Shown here piece after piece: positions 17,456 to 25,268 of a stretch of DNA of 51,148 bases. The stretch's first letter is position 1, and each line of letters starts with the position of its first letter. This stretch comes from an uncultured Ectothiorhodospiraceae bacterium (GTDB lineage: Bacteria > Pseudomonadota > Gammaproteobacteria > Nitrococcales > Nitrococcaceae). The translations under genes were made by a program, and so were the position numbers. The DNA lies in contig CAJXMZ010000003.1 of the NCBI GenBank assembly GCA_913056315.1, positions 1 through 51,148 of the forward strand, written 5' to 3'. Below the pieces are notes generated by a model. It did not search any database. It was not told where the DNA came from and saw only the letters and a list, made by a program, of their open reading frames with translations.

Positions 17456-18418
17456 CTAGTTGCCGAGCAGCTCGCTCAAAGCCCGCTGGGCGATCGCCAG
17501 TGGCCGATTCGTATCCTGCGTCCACTCGGTCATCGACCCATCGTAGAGCGAGACATTATCGAGCTCAGCCACTTCCGAGAGCGCAAACCATGCGGTCGCA
17601 GCCCAGTGCCCGGTGTTGCAAAAGGAAATAATCGGCTGACCGGTCTCAATACCCGCAACACTGACCAGTTCTTCGACTTCGCTACGGTCGATAAACAACG
17701 CCGTGCCTTGGTTAACCAATAAACGCTCCTCGAGGCTAGCTGCACCGGGAATCGTGCCGGCGTTAAGGGCCGCGGGATGCTTTGTTTTGCCGCTATATTG
17801 ATCGGCCGGACGTGCGTCGACCAGCTGCTCGCCGGCATCGAGCGCGGCTTCGACGGCTTGAGTATCCGCTAATAGCGCTGGCCGTGGCTGCGCGGTGAAG
17901 GTCGTCGCGACCGGCGCGCTTGGGCCAGTTGCCTGCGCCCCACCGGCATCAAGCCAAGCCTGATAACCGCCATTGAGGATAGCGACTGAATCGTGACCCA
18001 AATATTTAAAAGTCCAATACACGCGAGCGGCACTACCAAAGTCGGTCGAGCCAACCCCAGCCGGCACAACCACGACCGTGTCGTCGTTAGTAATACCCAA
18101 CGACCCAATCAGTGCTTCTAAATCACTGACCGGCGGTACTTTACCGGGCACACCATCAGCGGCCACACGCCAGCCGGCGCCGGTGTAGCTTGCGTAAACC
18201 GCATGGGGGATATGACCGTTGGCAAAGCCCTGCGCGTTGGTCCCATCAATACCAGAGCGCACATCAACGATAACCAGTTCGTCATCATTGAGATGGGTTT
18301 GGAGCCACTGACTGTCGACTAGCGGTGTAACGGACGGCCCCGCTTGAGCCTGGCCTAGGCTAACCAAACCAATGAGGGCCGCGGTTAGCATAATGAAACG
18401 AATAGGGGATAGCGCCAT
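17456..18418 (-). CDS. Exported sulfurtransferase with two rhodanese domains
   Basis: This 320-residue protein has a signal peptide (hydrophobic FIMLTAALIGLVSLGQAQA, cleavage likely after AQA near residue 26), so it acts in the periplasm. Two rhodanese domains follow. The N-terminal one (about 30-160) lacks a catalytic cysteine; the corresponding loop reads VVPAGVGSTDFGSA. The C-terminal one (about 180-305) has Cys267 in ISFCNTGHWAATAW, the active-site loop of thiosulfate/3-mercaptopyruvate-type sulfurtransferases. It would move sulfane sulfur from thiosulfate to an acceptor. Lying 16 bp upstream of a YeeE transporter gene, it may process or hand over sulfur during uptake. The role is inferred from the pairing. 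Confidence 0.93.
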   Translation of the reverse strand: MALSPIRFIMLTAALIGLVSLGQAQAGPSVTPLVDSQWLQTHLNDDELVIVDVRSGIDGTNAQGFANGHIPHAVYASYTGAGWRVAADGVPGKVPPVSDLEALIGSLGITNDDTVVVVPAGVGSTDFGSAARVYWTFKYLGHDSVAILNGGYQAWLDAGGAQATGPSAPVATTFTAQPRPALLADTQAVEAALDAGEQLVDARPADQYSGKTKHPAALNAGTIPGAASLEERLLVNQGTALFIDRSEVEELVSVAGIETGQPIISFCNTGHWAATAWFALSEVAELDNVSLYDGSMTEWTQDTNRPLAIAQRALSELLGN

Positions 18419-18526
18419 GGGTTTGCTCCCGTCAATAGCCTGAAATGTAGCTAAAGCTTATCGCAGCACTTAGCGTTTAAAAGGACTGATTTGCTCTATC
18501 GTCAGTACATTTAGTTATAAAAGACT

Positions 18527-18669
18527 TATGCCTGATCGGCACAAGTGGTCGTCCTTTATGGCTCTTCCGGCTATTGCTCCGGCGCAGTAATCTAAAGTTA
18601 CTTGTTTAGGGAAACCCCTAACTCACCGACTCTCCTCCTCTTGGCCGACATCACTGTCGGCTTTTTTTT
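18527..18669 (+). ncRNA. Candidate small RNA ending in an orphan terminator
   Basis: The 259-bp gap between the divergent rhodanese and convergent rdgC genes has no ORF of note but ends in a strong terminator in the plus direction, with no plus-strand gene before it. A weak promoter-like pair (TTGCTC at 18491, TATAAA at 18516, spacing 19) could start a transcript near 18527. The predicted RNA of about 140 nt has a small hairpin (AGTAA ... TTACT, about 18586-18602). A single-stranded pyrimidine stretch, actctcctcctcttgg, containing the anti-Shine-Dalgarno-like CCUCCU, lies just before the terminator. This layout is typical of trans-acting sRNAs, but the 5' end and expression are guesses. Confidence 0.4.
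18644..18669 (+). terminator. Rho-independent terminator without an upstream plus-strand gene
   Basis: A 7-bp stem GCCGACA/TGTCGGC with a TCAC loop is followed by eight T on the plus strand. The nearest plus-strand CDS ends at 16148, and the genes on both sides are on the minus strand. It therefore most likely ends a short RNA made in this gap. Confidence 0.85.
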
Positions 18670-18677
18670 GCCCTGCG

Positions 18678-19568
18678 TTAATCAAACCAGGTTAAAAGTC
18701 GAGGCAAAAATCGCCCGATTTCGCCGCTCATCATCACGAAATCGGCGTCAAAGCGCTCTGCCTGTGACTCAGCCTCTCGATCATCGGCATCGGTCTCAAC
18801 TTGATCGGTCGGTTTAATGCGCTTAATGGACAAATCTGAATCAATAACGGCGTTTATGCGGCCATCCCATGTGAGCGCTAAGCGACGCACCCGCTTGCCC
18901 GCCTTGATATGCCCACGAATTTCGCCGCTACGCAGGTCTTGACGCTTACAGCGTACCTCTGCGCCTTCACTGCGCGGGTCTTCAAAGACCGCTTCTTCGC
19001 CAGGCTCAACGTCACTGGGAAAGCGATCATGCGCAAGCCAATCGGTCATCACCTGATGCGGGGCGCTATCCGTTTGCAATGGGCGGATCGGCAACGTCCC
19101 CAGCATCGCGCGCAAATCATCGGTGAGTATTTCAGCCTCACGCCATGTCGCCGCATCCACCACTAACCACCGGCCTTCCATATCAATGTAGGCATAGCAG
19201 CGCTTGCTCCGGGTAAACGCCCGGGGTAGTAAGTCGAGTGTGACTTCTTCTTTGAGACGGGCCTTTTCACGTCGCCCCAACGGTCGGCCCATTGATTGTT
19301 CGCGCTCGTCGATGCGGTTATCAACATTTTCTCGCACCACGGCCGGGGGCAAAACGCGGCTTTGCGTTTGCAAGCAAACCATGCGCTTGCTGCCCACCAC
19401 GTGGACAAGCTGCTCGCTCGTGGGCAGCGGCGGCACCCAACCGCGGGATTCGGGGTCATGACCACCAATCGGCTGGAAAGCCCCCGGTTGCAGCGCGGTC
19501 TCAAGCTGTTCGGCATCCAGTTTAAAGGCATCGGCGAGTTGAAAAACGCAGAGATTGCGAAACCACAT
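18678..19568 (-). CDS. rdgC: Recombination-associated protein RdgC
   Basis: This 296-residue protein starts MWFRNLCVFQLAD and ends with the family signature FDADFVMMSGEIGRFLPRLL. RdgC forms a ring-shaped dimer that binds duplex DNA without sequence specificity and limits RecA access. Length and both ends match the family. The segment VVRENVDNRIDEREQSMGRPLGRREKARLKEEVTLDLLPRAF, split here only for description at residues about 77-118, includes the basic hinge region. It lies 9 bp after purK on the same strand, the last gene in a tightly packed phaC-purE-purK-rdgC series. Confidence 0.95.
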   Translation of the reverse strand: MWFRNLCVFQLADAFKLDAEQLETALQPGAFQPIGGHDPESRGWVPPLPTSEQLVHVVGSKRMVCLQTQSRVLPPAVVRENVDNRIDEREQSMGRPLGRREKARLKEEVTLDLLPRAFTRSKRCYAYIDMEGRWLVVDAATWREAEILTDDLRAMLGTLPIRPLQTDSAPHQVMTDWLAHDRFPSDVEPGEEAVFEDPRSEGAEVRCKRQDLRSGEIRGHIKAGKRVRRLALTWDGRINAVIDSDLSIKRIKPTDQVETDADDREAESQAERFDADFVMMSGEIGRFLPRLLTWFD

Positions 19569-19577
19569 GAGTCAATT

Positions 19578-20717
19578 TTATCCGTTTGAAAGTGCGGAGC
19601 GAGCAGCCAAGGCGCGCCGTGCGGCGTCTTCACGGTCTTGGCCAAACGCGGTGATATGCCCCATCTTACGTCCATTGCGGGGCTCGGCTTTGCCGTAGAG
19701 GTGAAGGTTAACCTGCGGATCATCGAGCGCCGCCGGCCAATTTGGGGTGTGTTCCTGCCAGTGCTCGCCCAACAAATTGACCATCGCGACAGGCGCTTGG
19801 CGCTGCGTGGCGCCTAACGGCAGCCCACAAACGGCGCGCAGTTGCTGGTCAAACTGACTACTCGGGCAGGCTTCAATCGTTAAGTGGCCTGAGTTATGCG
19901 GCCGCGGCGCGAGTTCATTAACCATCAGCTCGCCCTGTTGGGTGAGGAAAAACTCAATACACAAAACGCCGACTACGTCTAAATGCGCCATAACGGCCTG
20001 AGCAATGCTTCGCGCTAATGCGATCTGCGCGGGTTCTAGGGGCATATCGGCAATGGAGACGTCCAAAATATGCTGTGCATGACGGTTTTCAATCACGCCA
20101 AAGTCACTCATCTGACCATCCAGACCGCGCGCGGCAACCACCGAGAGTTCAGCAGCAAAGTCGACAAACCCCTCCAATACCGCCGGCCCCCCTCCGATTG
20201 ATGCCCAGGCTTGGGCAAGATCGGTATCGGCCTCGATGCGGGTTTGGCCTTTGCCGTCATAACCAAACCCCGCCGTTTTGAGCACCGCGGGCGTACCGAT
20301 AGCAGCCACAGCGGCGGCAAGCTCATCGGCTTGGTGCACCGCTCGGTAAGGGGCGGTCGGAATACCAGCATCACTGAGTGCTTGTTTTTCACGCAAGCGA
20401 TTTTGTGTGGTGTGCAACACCCGACCACCAGGGCGCACAGGCGCATATTGCGCTGCACACTCGGTCGCGGCAAAGGCCACATTTTCAAACTCAAAAGTCA
20501 CCACATCAACCGCGCGGGCGAAGGCCTCAATCGCGCTTAAATCGTCATAATCGGCAATGACTTCATGGTCAGCAATTTGGCCCGTTGGCGTATCCGCCCC
20601 CGGGGATAAGGTATGAACGCGATATCCCATACGCCGGGCGGATTGGGCGAGCATACGACCGAGCTGACCGCTGCCTAGAATCCCGATGGTCGCGCCCGGC
20701 AGAATCGGTGCGCTCAA
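19578..20717 (-). CDS. purK: N5-carboxyaminoimidazole ribonucleotide synthase
   Basis: This 379-residue ATP-grasp enzyme of purine synthesis converts AIR, bicarbonate and ATP to N5-CAIR. The N-terminal nucleotide-like fold begins [21 protein letters not shown]. The ATP-grasp core includes [16 protein letters not shown], where PurK enzymes keep the YDGKGQ loop, and [25 protein letters not shown], with the Mg-binding Glu and Asn residues. Its start overlaps the stop of purE by 4 bp, so the two are translationally coupled and the product can pass to PurE. Confidence 0.97.
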   Translation of the reverse strand: MSAPILPGATIGILGSGQLGRMLAQSARRMGYRVHTLSPGADTPTGQIADHEVIADYDDLSAIEAFARAVDVVTFEFENVAFAATECAAQYAPVRPGGRVLHTTQNRLREKQALSDAGIPTAPYRAVHQADELAAAVAAIGTPAVLKTAGFGYDGKGQTRIEADTDLAQAWASIGGGPAVLEGFVDFAAELSVVAARGLDGQMSDFGVIENRHAQHILDVSIADMPLEPAQIALARSIAQAVMAHLDVVGVLCIEFFLTQQGELMVNELAPRPHNSGHLTIEACPSSQFDQQLRAVCGLPLGATQRQAPVAMVNLLGEHWQEHTPNWPAALDDPQVNLHLYGKAEPRNGRKMGHITAFGQDREDAARRALAARSALSNG

Positions 20718-21208
20718 GGCAGCTCATCCTCCACCACGCGCTGAGCTTGGGCATCACGAAATGCGGCCAGCGCCTGGGCCAGCTCAGAATCGTCGACTGC
20801 GAGCATGGCAATGGCAAATAATGCAGCGTTGCGCGCGCCCGCCTCGCCGATGGCAAAGGTGGCAACAGGCACACCCGCGGGCATTTGCGCGATCGAAAGC
20901 AATGAGTCCAATCCCTTTAAAGCCCGGCTTTGCACTGGCACACCGAGCACCGGCAAGGGGGTTTGCGCAGCAACCATGCCAGGTAAATGGGCTGCCCCAC
21001 CGGCCCCGGCGATAATAATCTTTAGCCCGCGCTCACCAGCCTGCGCCGCGTATTCATTCATTCGTGCGGGGGTGCGGTGGGCTGAGACAATGCGGCATTC
21101 GTGCGCCACGCCAAAGTCTTTTAGCAGCGTATCGGCGTGGGCCATGGTCTCCCAGTCAGAGCGACTCCCCATGATAATGCCCACTTTGGGCGCATCATCA
21201 ACCATCAT
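20714..21208 (-). CDS. purE: N5-carboxyaminoimidazole ribonucleotide mutase, class I
   Basis: PurE moves the carboxyl group of N5-CAIR to C4, giving CAIR. The protein has about 164 residues and shows [14 protein letters not shown] and the active-site loop [14 protein letters not shown], followed by [20 protein letters not shown] lies 4 bp before an ATG at 21208 and 7 bp before the adjacent ATG at 21205; either may be used. This start lies inside the last codons of phaC (11-bp overlap), with the ribosome binding site in phaC coding sequence. It also overlaps purK by 4 bp. The frame upstream of 21208 belongs to the phaC region and is unlikely to be translated as PurE. Confidence 0.96.
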   Translation of the reverse strand: MMVDDAPKVGIIMGSRSDWETMAHADTLLKDFGVAHECRIVSAHRTPARMNEYAAQAGERGLKIIIAGAGGAAHLPGMVAAQTPLPVLGVPVQSRALKGLDSLLSIAQMPAGVPVATFAIGEAGARNAALFAIAMLAVDDSELAQALAAFRDAQAQRVVEDELP

Positions 21209-22997
21209 GTTTCTCCTTAACGTAATGCCCTGGGGCATCCTCGATGGCTTTTAGCTTACCGCCGCCTGGCTTACGCGCGGGCACCTCGCCCCCGCGCTTA
21301 GGGGCCAACCACTCAATCCAGTCCAGCCACCACGAGCCCTCATGCTGCTTGGCGCCATCAAACCACGCCTGCGGATCAGCTGGGTTGTTGGCATTAAGCC
21401 AATAGCCATACTTTTGCTTTTCGGGCGGATTAATCACCCCAGCAATATGGCCAGAGCCACCTAAGACAAACCGGGTATCGCCGTTGAATAGCTGAGTGCC
21501 CTGATAGCAGGCATGCCAAGGCGCAATGTGATCTTCTTTGGCGGAGACGAAATAGGCCGGCACTTCAACGTTACGCAAATCAATCGACACCCCATCCAAC
21601 GTGATGCCGCCGGGCTCGCGCAAATGGTTTTCTAAATACATATTGCGCAAATAATAGGCATGCATACGCGCGGGCATGTTGGTTGAGTCTTGGTTCCAAT
21701 ACAGCAAATCGAACGGGAACGGATCCTCGCCCTTGAGATAATTGTTCACAAAGAACGACCAAATCAGATCATTCGAGCGCAGGCTCGACATGGTGGTCGC
21801 CATTTGGCTGCCAGCCAGGTAGCCCTTTTCGTTCATCTGCTTTTCAAGCGCGGCGAGTTGCTCTTCATCGATAAAGATTTCGAGCTCACCGGGGCTTTCA
21901 AAATCGAGCAACGTAGTGAGGAACGTCGCGCTGTTCACCCCCGTTTCGCCACGATCAGCCATCCAGGCCAGCGTTGAGGCAAGCAGAGTGCCGCCCAAGC
22001 AATACCCAACCATGTTGACATCACGCTCGCCGGTGGCCTGCTCGACTGCGTCTAACGCAGCGAGCGGGCCTTCTTTCATGTAGTCCTCAAATTGCTTTTC
22101 GGCAAGCTGCGCATCGGGGTTGCACCAGCTAATCACAAATACCGTAAAGCCCTGATCGACCAGCCACTTCACCAACGAATTTTTGGGACGCAAATCGAGG
22201 ATGTAATACTTATTAATCCACGGGGGCACGAACAACAGTGGCCGTCGCGCCACCTCCTCAGTGCTTGGGCTGTATTGAATCAGCTGCATGAGCGAGTTTT
22301 GATAAATCACCTTGCCGGGAGTCACCGCCAAGTCTTTTCCCACCTCGAAGGCATCGGGATGGGTTTGCCGAATTTTGAGTGAGCCATTGCCGCGCTCTAA
22401 GTCCTCGAGCAACTTATTTAGCCCATCAAGCAGATTCTGTCCGCGCGTCTCAACCGTCTTTTCTAAGACTTCCGGGTTGGTCGCTAAAAAGTTGGTCGGT
22501 GATGTCGCGCTAATAAACTGCCGCGTGTAAAAGTCAATCTTGCGCCGCGCCTTCTCATCAAGCCCATCCACGTTATCCACCGTGTGGTGCAGATAATCGG
22601 CGGTGAGTAGATACGACTGTTTTATAAAGTCAAAAAACGGGTTGTCTTCCCAGCCCTCATGCGCAAAGCGCTTGTCGCCTTTTTGCGGCGAGCGCACGGG
22701 CTCGCTCTCCACCCCCATCGCACGCAGGGTTTGGTTTTGCATAAGGGTCATATAATCTTGCCAAAACGCCATTTGCGCTTGCACCAGCTGGACCGGATCG
22801 GCCATTAACCGGCCATAGAGGTCTTGAAAGAGCTTGCTCATATGCAAAGCATCATCCATCGACACCTGCTTGCCTGACTCTTGCCGGGCTAGAAAGTCCT
22901 TGACCAGCTGCTGGCTGCGCCCGGCGATCTCAGAAAGCGAGCGCGTCAACTCATGCGGATCAATATTCGGGATTTCGTTATGCTGTTGACTGGTCAT
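21198..22997 (-). CDS. phaC: Class I poly(3-hydroxyalkanoate) synthase
   Basis: This 599-residue enzyme polymerises (R)-3-hydroxyacyl-CoA, mainly short-chain C3-C5 monomers for class I, into storage granules. The lipase-like box is GYCLGG with the nucleophilic Cys near residue 330. The catalytic Asp lies in [16 protein letters not shown], and the His in [14 protein letters not shown]. The class I N-terminal helix region ([20 protein letters not shown]) and [19 protein letters not shown] are typical. Length matches class I rather than the shorter class III PhaC. No phaA, phaB or phasin gene is nearby, so monomer supply is encoded elsewhere. It instead leads into purE-purK through an 11-bp overlap. 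Confidence 0.97.
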   Translation of the reverse strand: MTSQQHNEIPNIDPHELTRSLSEIAGRSQQLVKDFLARQESGKQVSMDDALHMSKLFQDLYGRLMADPVQLVQAQMAFWQDYMTLMQNQTLRAMGVESEPVRSPQKGDKRFAHEGWEDNPFFDFIKQSYLLTADYLHHTVDNVDGLDEKARRKIDFYTRQFISATSPTNFLATNPEVLEKTVETRGQNLLDGLNKLLEDLERGNGSLKIRQTHPDAFEVGKDLAVTPGKVIYQNSLMQLIQYSPSTEEVARRPLLFVPPWINKYYILDLRPKNSLVKWLVDQGFTVFVISWCNPDAQLAEKQFEDYMKEGPLAALDAVEQATGERDVNMVGYCLGGTLLASTLAWMADRGETGVNSATFLTTLLDFESPGELEIFIDEEQLAALEKQMNEKGYLAGSQMATTMSSLRSNDLIWSFFVNNYLKGEDPFPFDLLYWNQDSTNMPARMHAYYLRNMYLENHLREPGGITLDGVSIDLRNVEVPAYFVSAKEDHIAPWHACYQGTQLFNGDTRFVLGGSGHIAGVINPPEKQKYGYWLNANNPADPQAWFDGAKQHEGSWWLDWIEWLAPKRGGEVPARKPGGGKLKAIEDAPGHYVKEKHDG

Positions 22998-23136
22998 GTT
23001 TGGCGACGCCTCCGCGCACTATTGGTGAACTAAGATCATACGGCACTGCGACAAACCCTCACAAACTCCTGCGCTACCGCCGGTCGTTGACAGCCAGGTA
23101 CCGCCAAGCAAAACCGCACTAGCGCTGGCTAAGCGC

Positions 23137-23850
23137 TTGGGGGCTGGAGTGCTAACACAACCCCCTAGCGACCAACTCTACCTGCAACCTGGCCCTTCGG
23201 CGATTCAACTGTGTCAGCCAACGCGCCCTGTCACCTGTATTAAGGTCGATTTCGTCACCGGCCGCCAAGCCCATCGCCGGCGCCAGCTTGGCCATCGACG
23301 CGAGGCCATCGCTAAGGCTTGCGGCCTGGGTCAGGCTGACAACCTACACATCGTTGATGCGACCGCGGGCTTAGGCCGCGATGCCTATGTGCTCGCTGCC
23401 TTGGGCGCGCAGGTCACACTGATTGAGCGCTCGCCGGTGCTCTGCGCAATGCTCGAAGACGGGCTAAAACAGGCCGCTGCCGCCGGCCTTGAACCGGCAC
23501 GCGAGCGCATGCGCTTAATCGAGGCCGATGCCAATGTATGGCTGGATGACCCGCGTAATCAATCAAGCATTGATGTCGTTTATCTAGACCCGATGTATAG
23601 CGGCGCTCGACGTGCCGCCGCCGGCAAAGAACTCGCACTGCTAAGCGCGCTGCTGGGCTCAGGCAACGAAACAGAACAACTGTTAGAAAAGGCCCTGGTC
23701 GCGGCGCGCAAACGCGTTGTGGTTAAGCGCCAACGTCGTGCGCCTGCTCTCGCCGGACGCCCGCCCGATCATCAGCTCACGGGCAAAAGCACGCGCTTTG
23801 ATATCTATCAAATTAATCCGGCAAGGACGGTCGATAGCGCGGAATACTAA
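23137..23850 (+). CDS. rsmJ: 16S rRNA (guanine(1516)-N(2))-methyltransferase; start uncertain
   Basis: The SAM-binding motif VDATAGLGRDAYVLAALG and the N2-guanine methyltransferase motif VVYLDPMY, with the KRVVVKRQRRAPALAG and STRFDIYQINP ends, identify RsmJ, which methylates G1516 of 16S rRNA. The annotated start is the first canonical codon, a TTG at 23137. Homology to E. coli RsmJ appears to begin earlier: the in-frame codons from about 23110 read TALALAKRLGAG, resembling SVLAARWGLEH. No ATG, GTG or TTG lies between the in-frame stop at 23026 and 23137, so an unusual start (CTG 23125, or ATC/ATA near 23035) or a shortened N-terminus must be considered. The 3' end overlaps the next convergent gene by 38 bp. 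Confidence 0.9.
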   Translation: MGAGVLTQPPSDQLYLQPGPSAIQLCQPTRPVTCIKVDFVTGRQAHRRRQLGHRREAIAKACGLGQADNLHIVDATAGLGRDAYVLAALGAQVTLIERSPVLCAMLEDGLKQAAAAGLEPARERMRLIEADANVWLDDPRNQSSIDVVYLDPMYSGARRAAAGKELALLSALLGSGNETEQLLEKALVAARKRVVVKRQRRAPALAGRPPDHQLTGKSTRFDIYQINPARTVDSAEY

Positions 23851-24712
23851 CCGATGCCTCGAGAGCAAGCATGCATGACCATGGGTCACTTGCTCGCGCT
23901 GGGCGCTCTAAATCCTCACCGCTCAATAAGCGCAAACGCAAATCGCTAAAGCCTCGCCGTGCCAGCGCATTGACCGCATTGGCGTGCTCGCTGCCGCCCA
24001 CGTCACTGGCCATTAACCCCAGCAAGGTGCCGCTTGCCCGGCGGCCAGGCTCAAACTCCGCCAAACGCAAACTGCGCAACCGCTCCGAGAACTGGGCCTG
24101 CATCACCGGCCACACCCCTTCGAGTCGTTGACGATGCGCGCCGTTTAAACGCGGCGCCTCTGGCATGGCCGCGCGCAACGCCTGATCGATTAGCAACTCT
24201 GGCGCTGGGCCTTGTTGCAGAACCTCAGCGGGGGAGTGCTCGCCGAGGCTGGGTTGTGGGCTATTCCACCAGCGCTTAACCGCTCGGTCACCCCCGCGGT
24301 GCGCCGTTAGCAAACGCTCAATAAAATGCCGATCGCAATCAACTTGGTAGCGCCCGGCGACTTGACGCCGCCAACCCGCCCGAGCGCACTGCTCACAAGA
24401 CACTGCCGCGACATCGCGGGCGCGATTAACCACCGAGAGAACTCGCTCGCGCACGCCATCAAAGTGAATATCGAGCACACCACCGGTGCTTTGCAGCCGG
24501 CGCCAACGAAAACCGCCGCGTTCGGCCTCCGGCACGCGCGCTTCAACCTCTTCAAACAGACGCTGCAACAAAGCATGCCAGCCAGGCGAGACATTGATTT
24601 GCACCGGTTCATCGTGCTCACTCACCCCCCGATTGCGAAATTGCCAGGGGTGGCGCAGCTGAATAGCCGCTAAAAAAGCGCGATGTTGGCGTTCGTGATC
24701 GGCGGCAACCAT
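23813..24712 (-). CDS. Hypothetical protein with a Cys3His putative zinc site and an antitoxin-like segment
   Basis: I do not recognise this 299-residue protein as a named family. Residues about 40-130 (GWHALLQRLFEEVEARVP ... CEQC ... VDCDRH) recall small phage and bacterial proteins that pair a GW-xx-LL start with a zinc ribbon. Cys106, Cys109, Cys126 and His129 would form a C-x2-C-x16-C-x2-H site. Residues about 147-175 (KRWWNSPQPSLGEHSPAEVL) resemble the MbcA/ParS/Xre-type antitoxin C-terminal domain (DUF2384), in which a W-x-x-P-N/Q-P-x-L-G-G-x-S/T-P pattern recurs. Both similarities come from memory of patterns and are weak. No signal peptide or membrane helix is seen. The gene is convergent with rsmJ and overlaps it by 38 bp. 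Confidence 0.7.
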   Translation of the reverse strand: MVAADHERQHRAFLAAIQLRHPWQFRNRGVSEHDEPVQINVSPGWHALLQRLFEEVEARVPEAERGGFRWRRLQSTGGVLDIHFDGVRERVLSVVNRARDVAAVSCEQCARAGWRRQVAGRYQVDCDRHFIERLLTAHRGGDRAVKRWWNSPQPSLGEHSPAEVLQQGPAPELLIDQALRAAMPEAPRLNGAHRQRLEGVWPVMQAQFSERLRSLRLAEFEPGRRASGTLLGLMASDVGGSEHANAVNALARRGFSDLRLRLLSGEDLERPARASDPWSCMLALEASVSIPRYRPSLPD

Positions 24713-24755
24713 AACGCTATTTTGACCCGATTCGCGCGGCTAGGTCACCCCAAAC

Positions 24756-24794
24756 AAAAAAAAGCCTGACGCCAACGCATTGGCATCAGGCTTT
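24756..24794 (-). terminator. Rho-independent terminator of the RRM protein gene
   Basis: The minus strand has a 15-bp stem (AAAGCCTGATGCCAA / TTGGCGTCAGGCTTT, with one G-U pair) and a four-base TGCG loop, followed by a run of T interrupted by one G. It lies about 20 bp beyond the RRM gene stop. Confidence 0.93.
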
Positions 24795-24813
24795 GAACGA
24801 CTCTAGTTAGTCG

Positions 24814-25095
24814 TTACCAGGAGCGGCGCGGGCCACCCCCACCACCAGCAGGCTTACGATCTTGCGCTTCATTGATGCGCAAGGTGCGGCCGCCTAGCTC
24901 GGTCCCGTTGAGGGCCTCGATAGCGGCATCCGCTTCAGCGGGATCCATGCGTACAAAGCCAAAGCCGCGAGGACGACCGGTTTCCCGATCTGAAATCATA
25001 CGGACTTCTTTGACTTCGCCATGCTCGCCAAACAGGTCGCGGATTTCATCTTCGGTGGCGGAAAAGGGCAGATTGCCCACGTAAATCGATTTCAT
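24814..25095 (-). CDS. RNA-binding protein with one RRM domain
   Basis: This 93-residue protein is essentially a single RRM fold. RNP2 is SIYVGNLPF near residue 3, and RNP1 is RGFGFVRM near residue 42. A short Gly/Arg tail (GGGGGPRRSW) follows. Such glycine-tailed RRM proteins bind single-stranded RNA and are known in cyanobacteria and many proteobacteria, often being cold-inducible. The start is placed at the ATG at 25095; a GTG directly before it is possible. No strong Shine-Dalgarno sequence is visible. A strong terminator follows. The 170-bp stretch upstream, before the TTL-like gene, holds no gene; it has a short GC hairpin near 25184-25200 without a T run. Confidence 0.93.
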   Translation of the reverse strand: MKSIYVGNLPFSATEDEIRDLFGEHGEVKEVRMISDRETGRPRGFGFVRMDPAEADAAIEALNGTELGGRTLRINEAQDRKPAGGGGGPRRSW

Positions 25096-25268
25096 CACTT
25101 AGTCTCATCAAGCTCTGCCGACGTGATAGCGTGCGGCAGGTCAAACATAGCAGAGAGCAAAAATCACTCTCCGTCGGACGGCCCGAACGTCGGGCTGCCA
25201 GGATCATCAAACCCGTCAGGGATCGCAAATCTTGGCTTGACAATACGGCAGCATGGCGTTCCATGCAA

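Noticed and set aside
18602-18817. Plus-strand ORF across the orphan terminator
   Set aside because: It runs through a strong terminator and into antisense rdgC and has no ribosome binding site.
25180-25202. GC-rich hairpin downstream of the TTL-like gene as a terminator
   Set aside because: The stem is short and no T-run follows in either direction.
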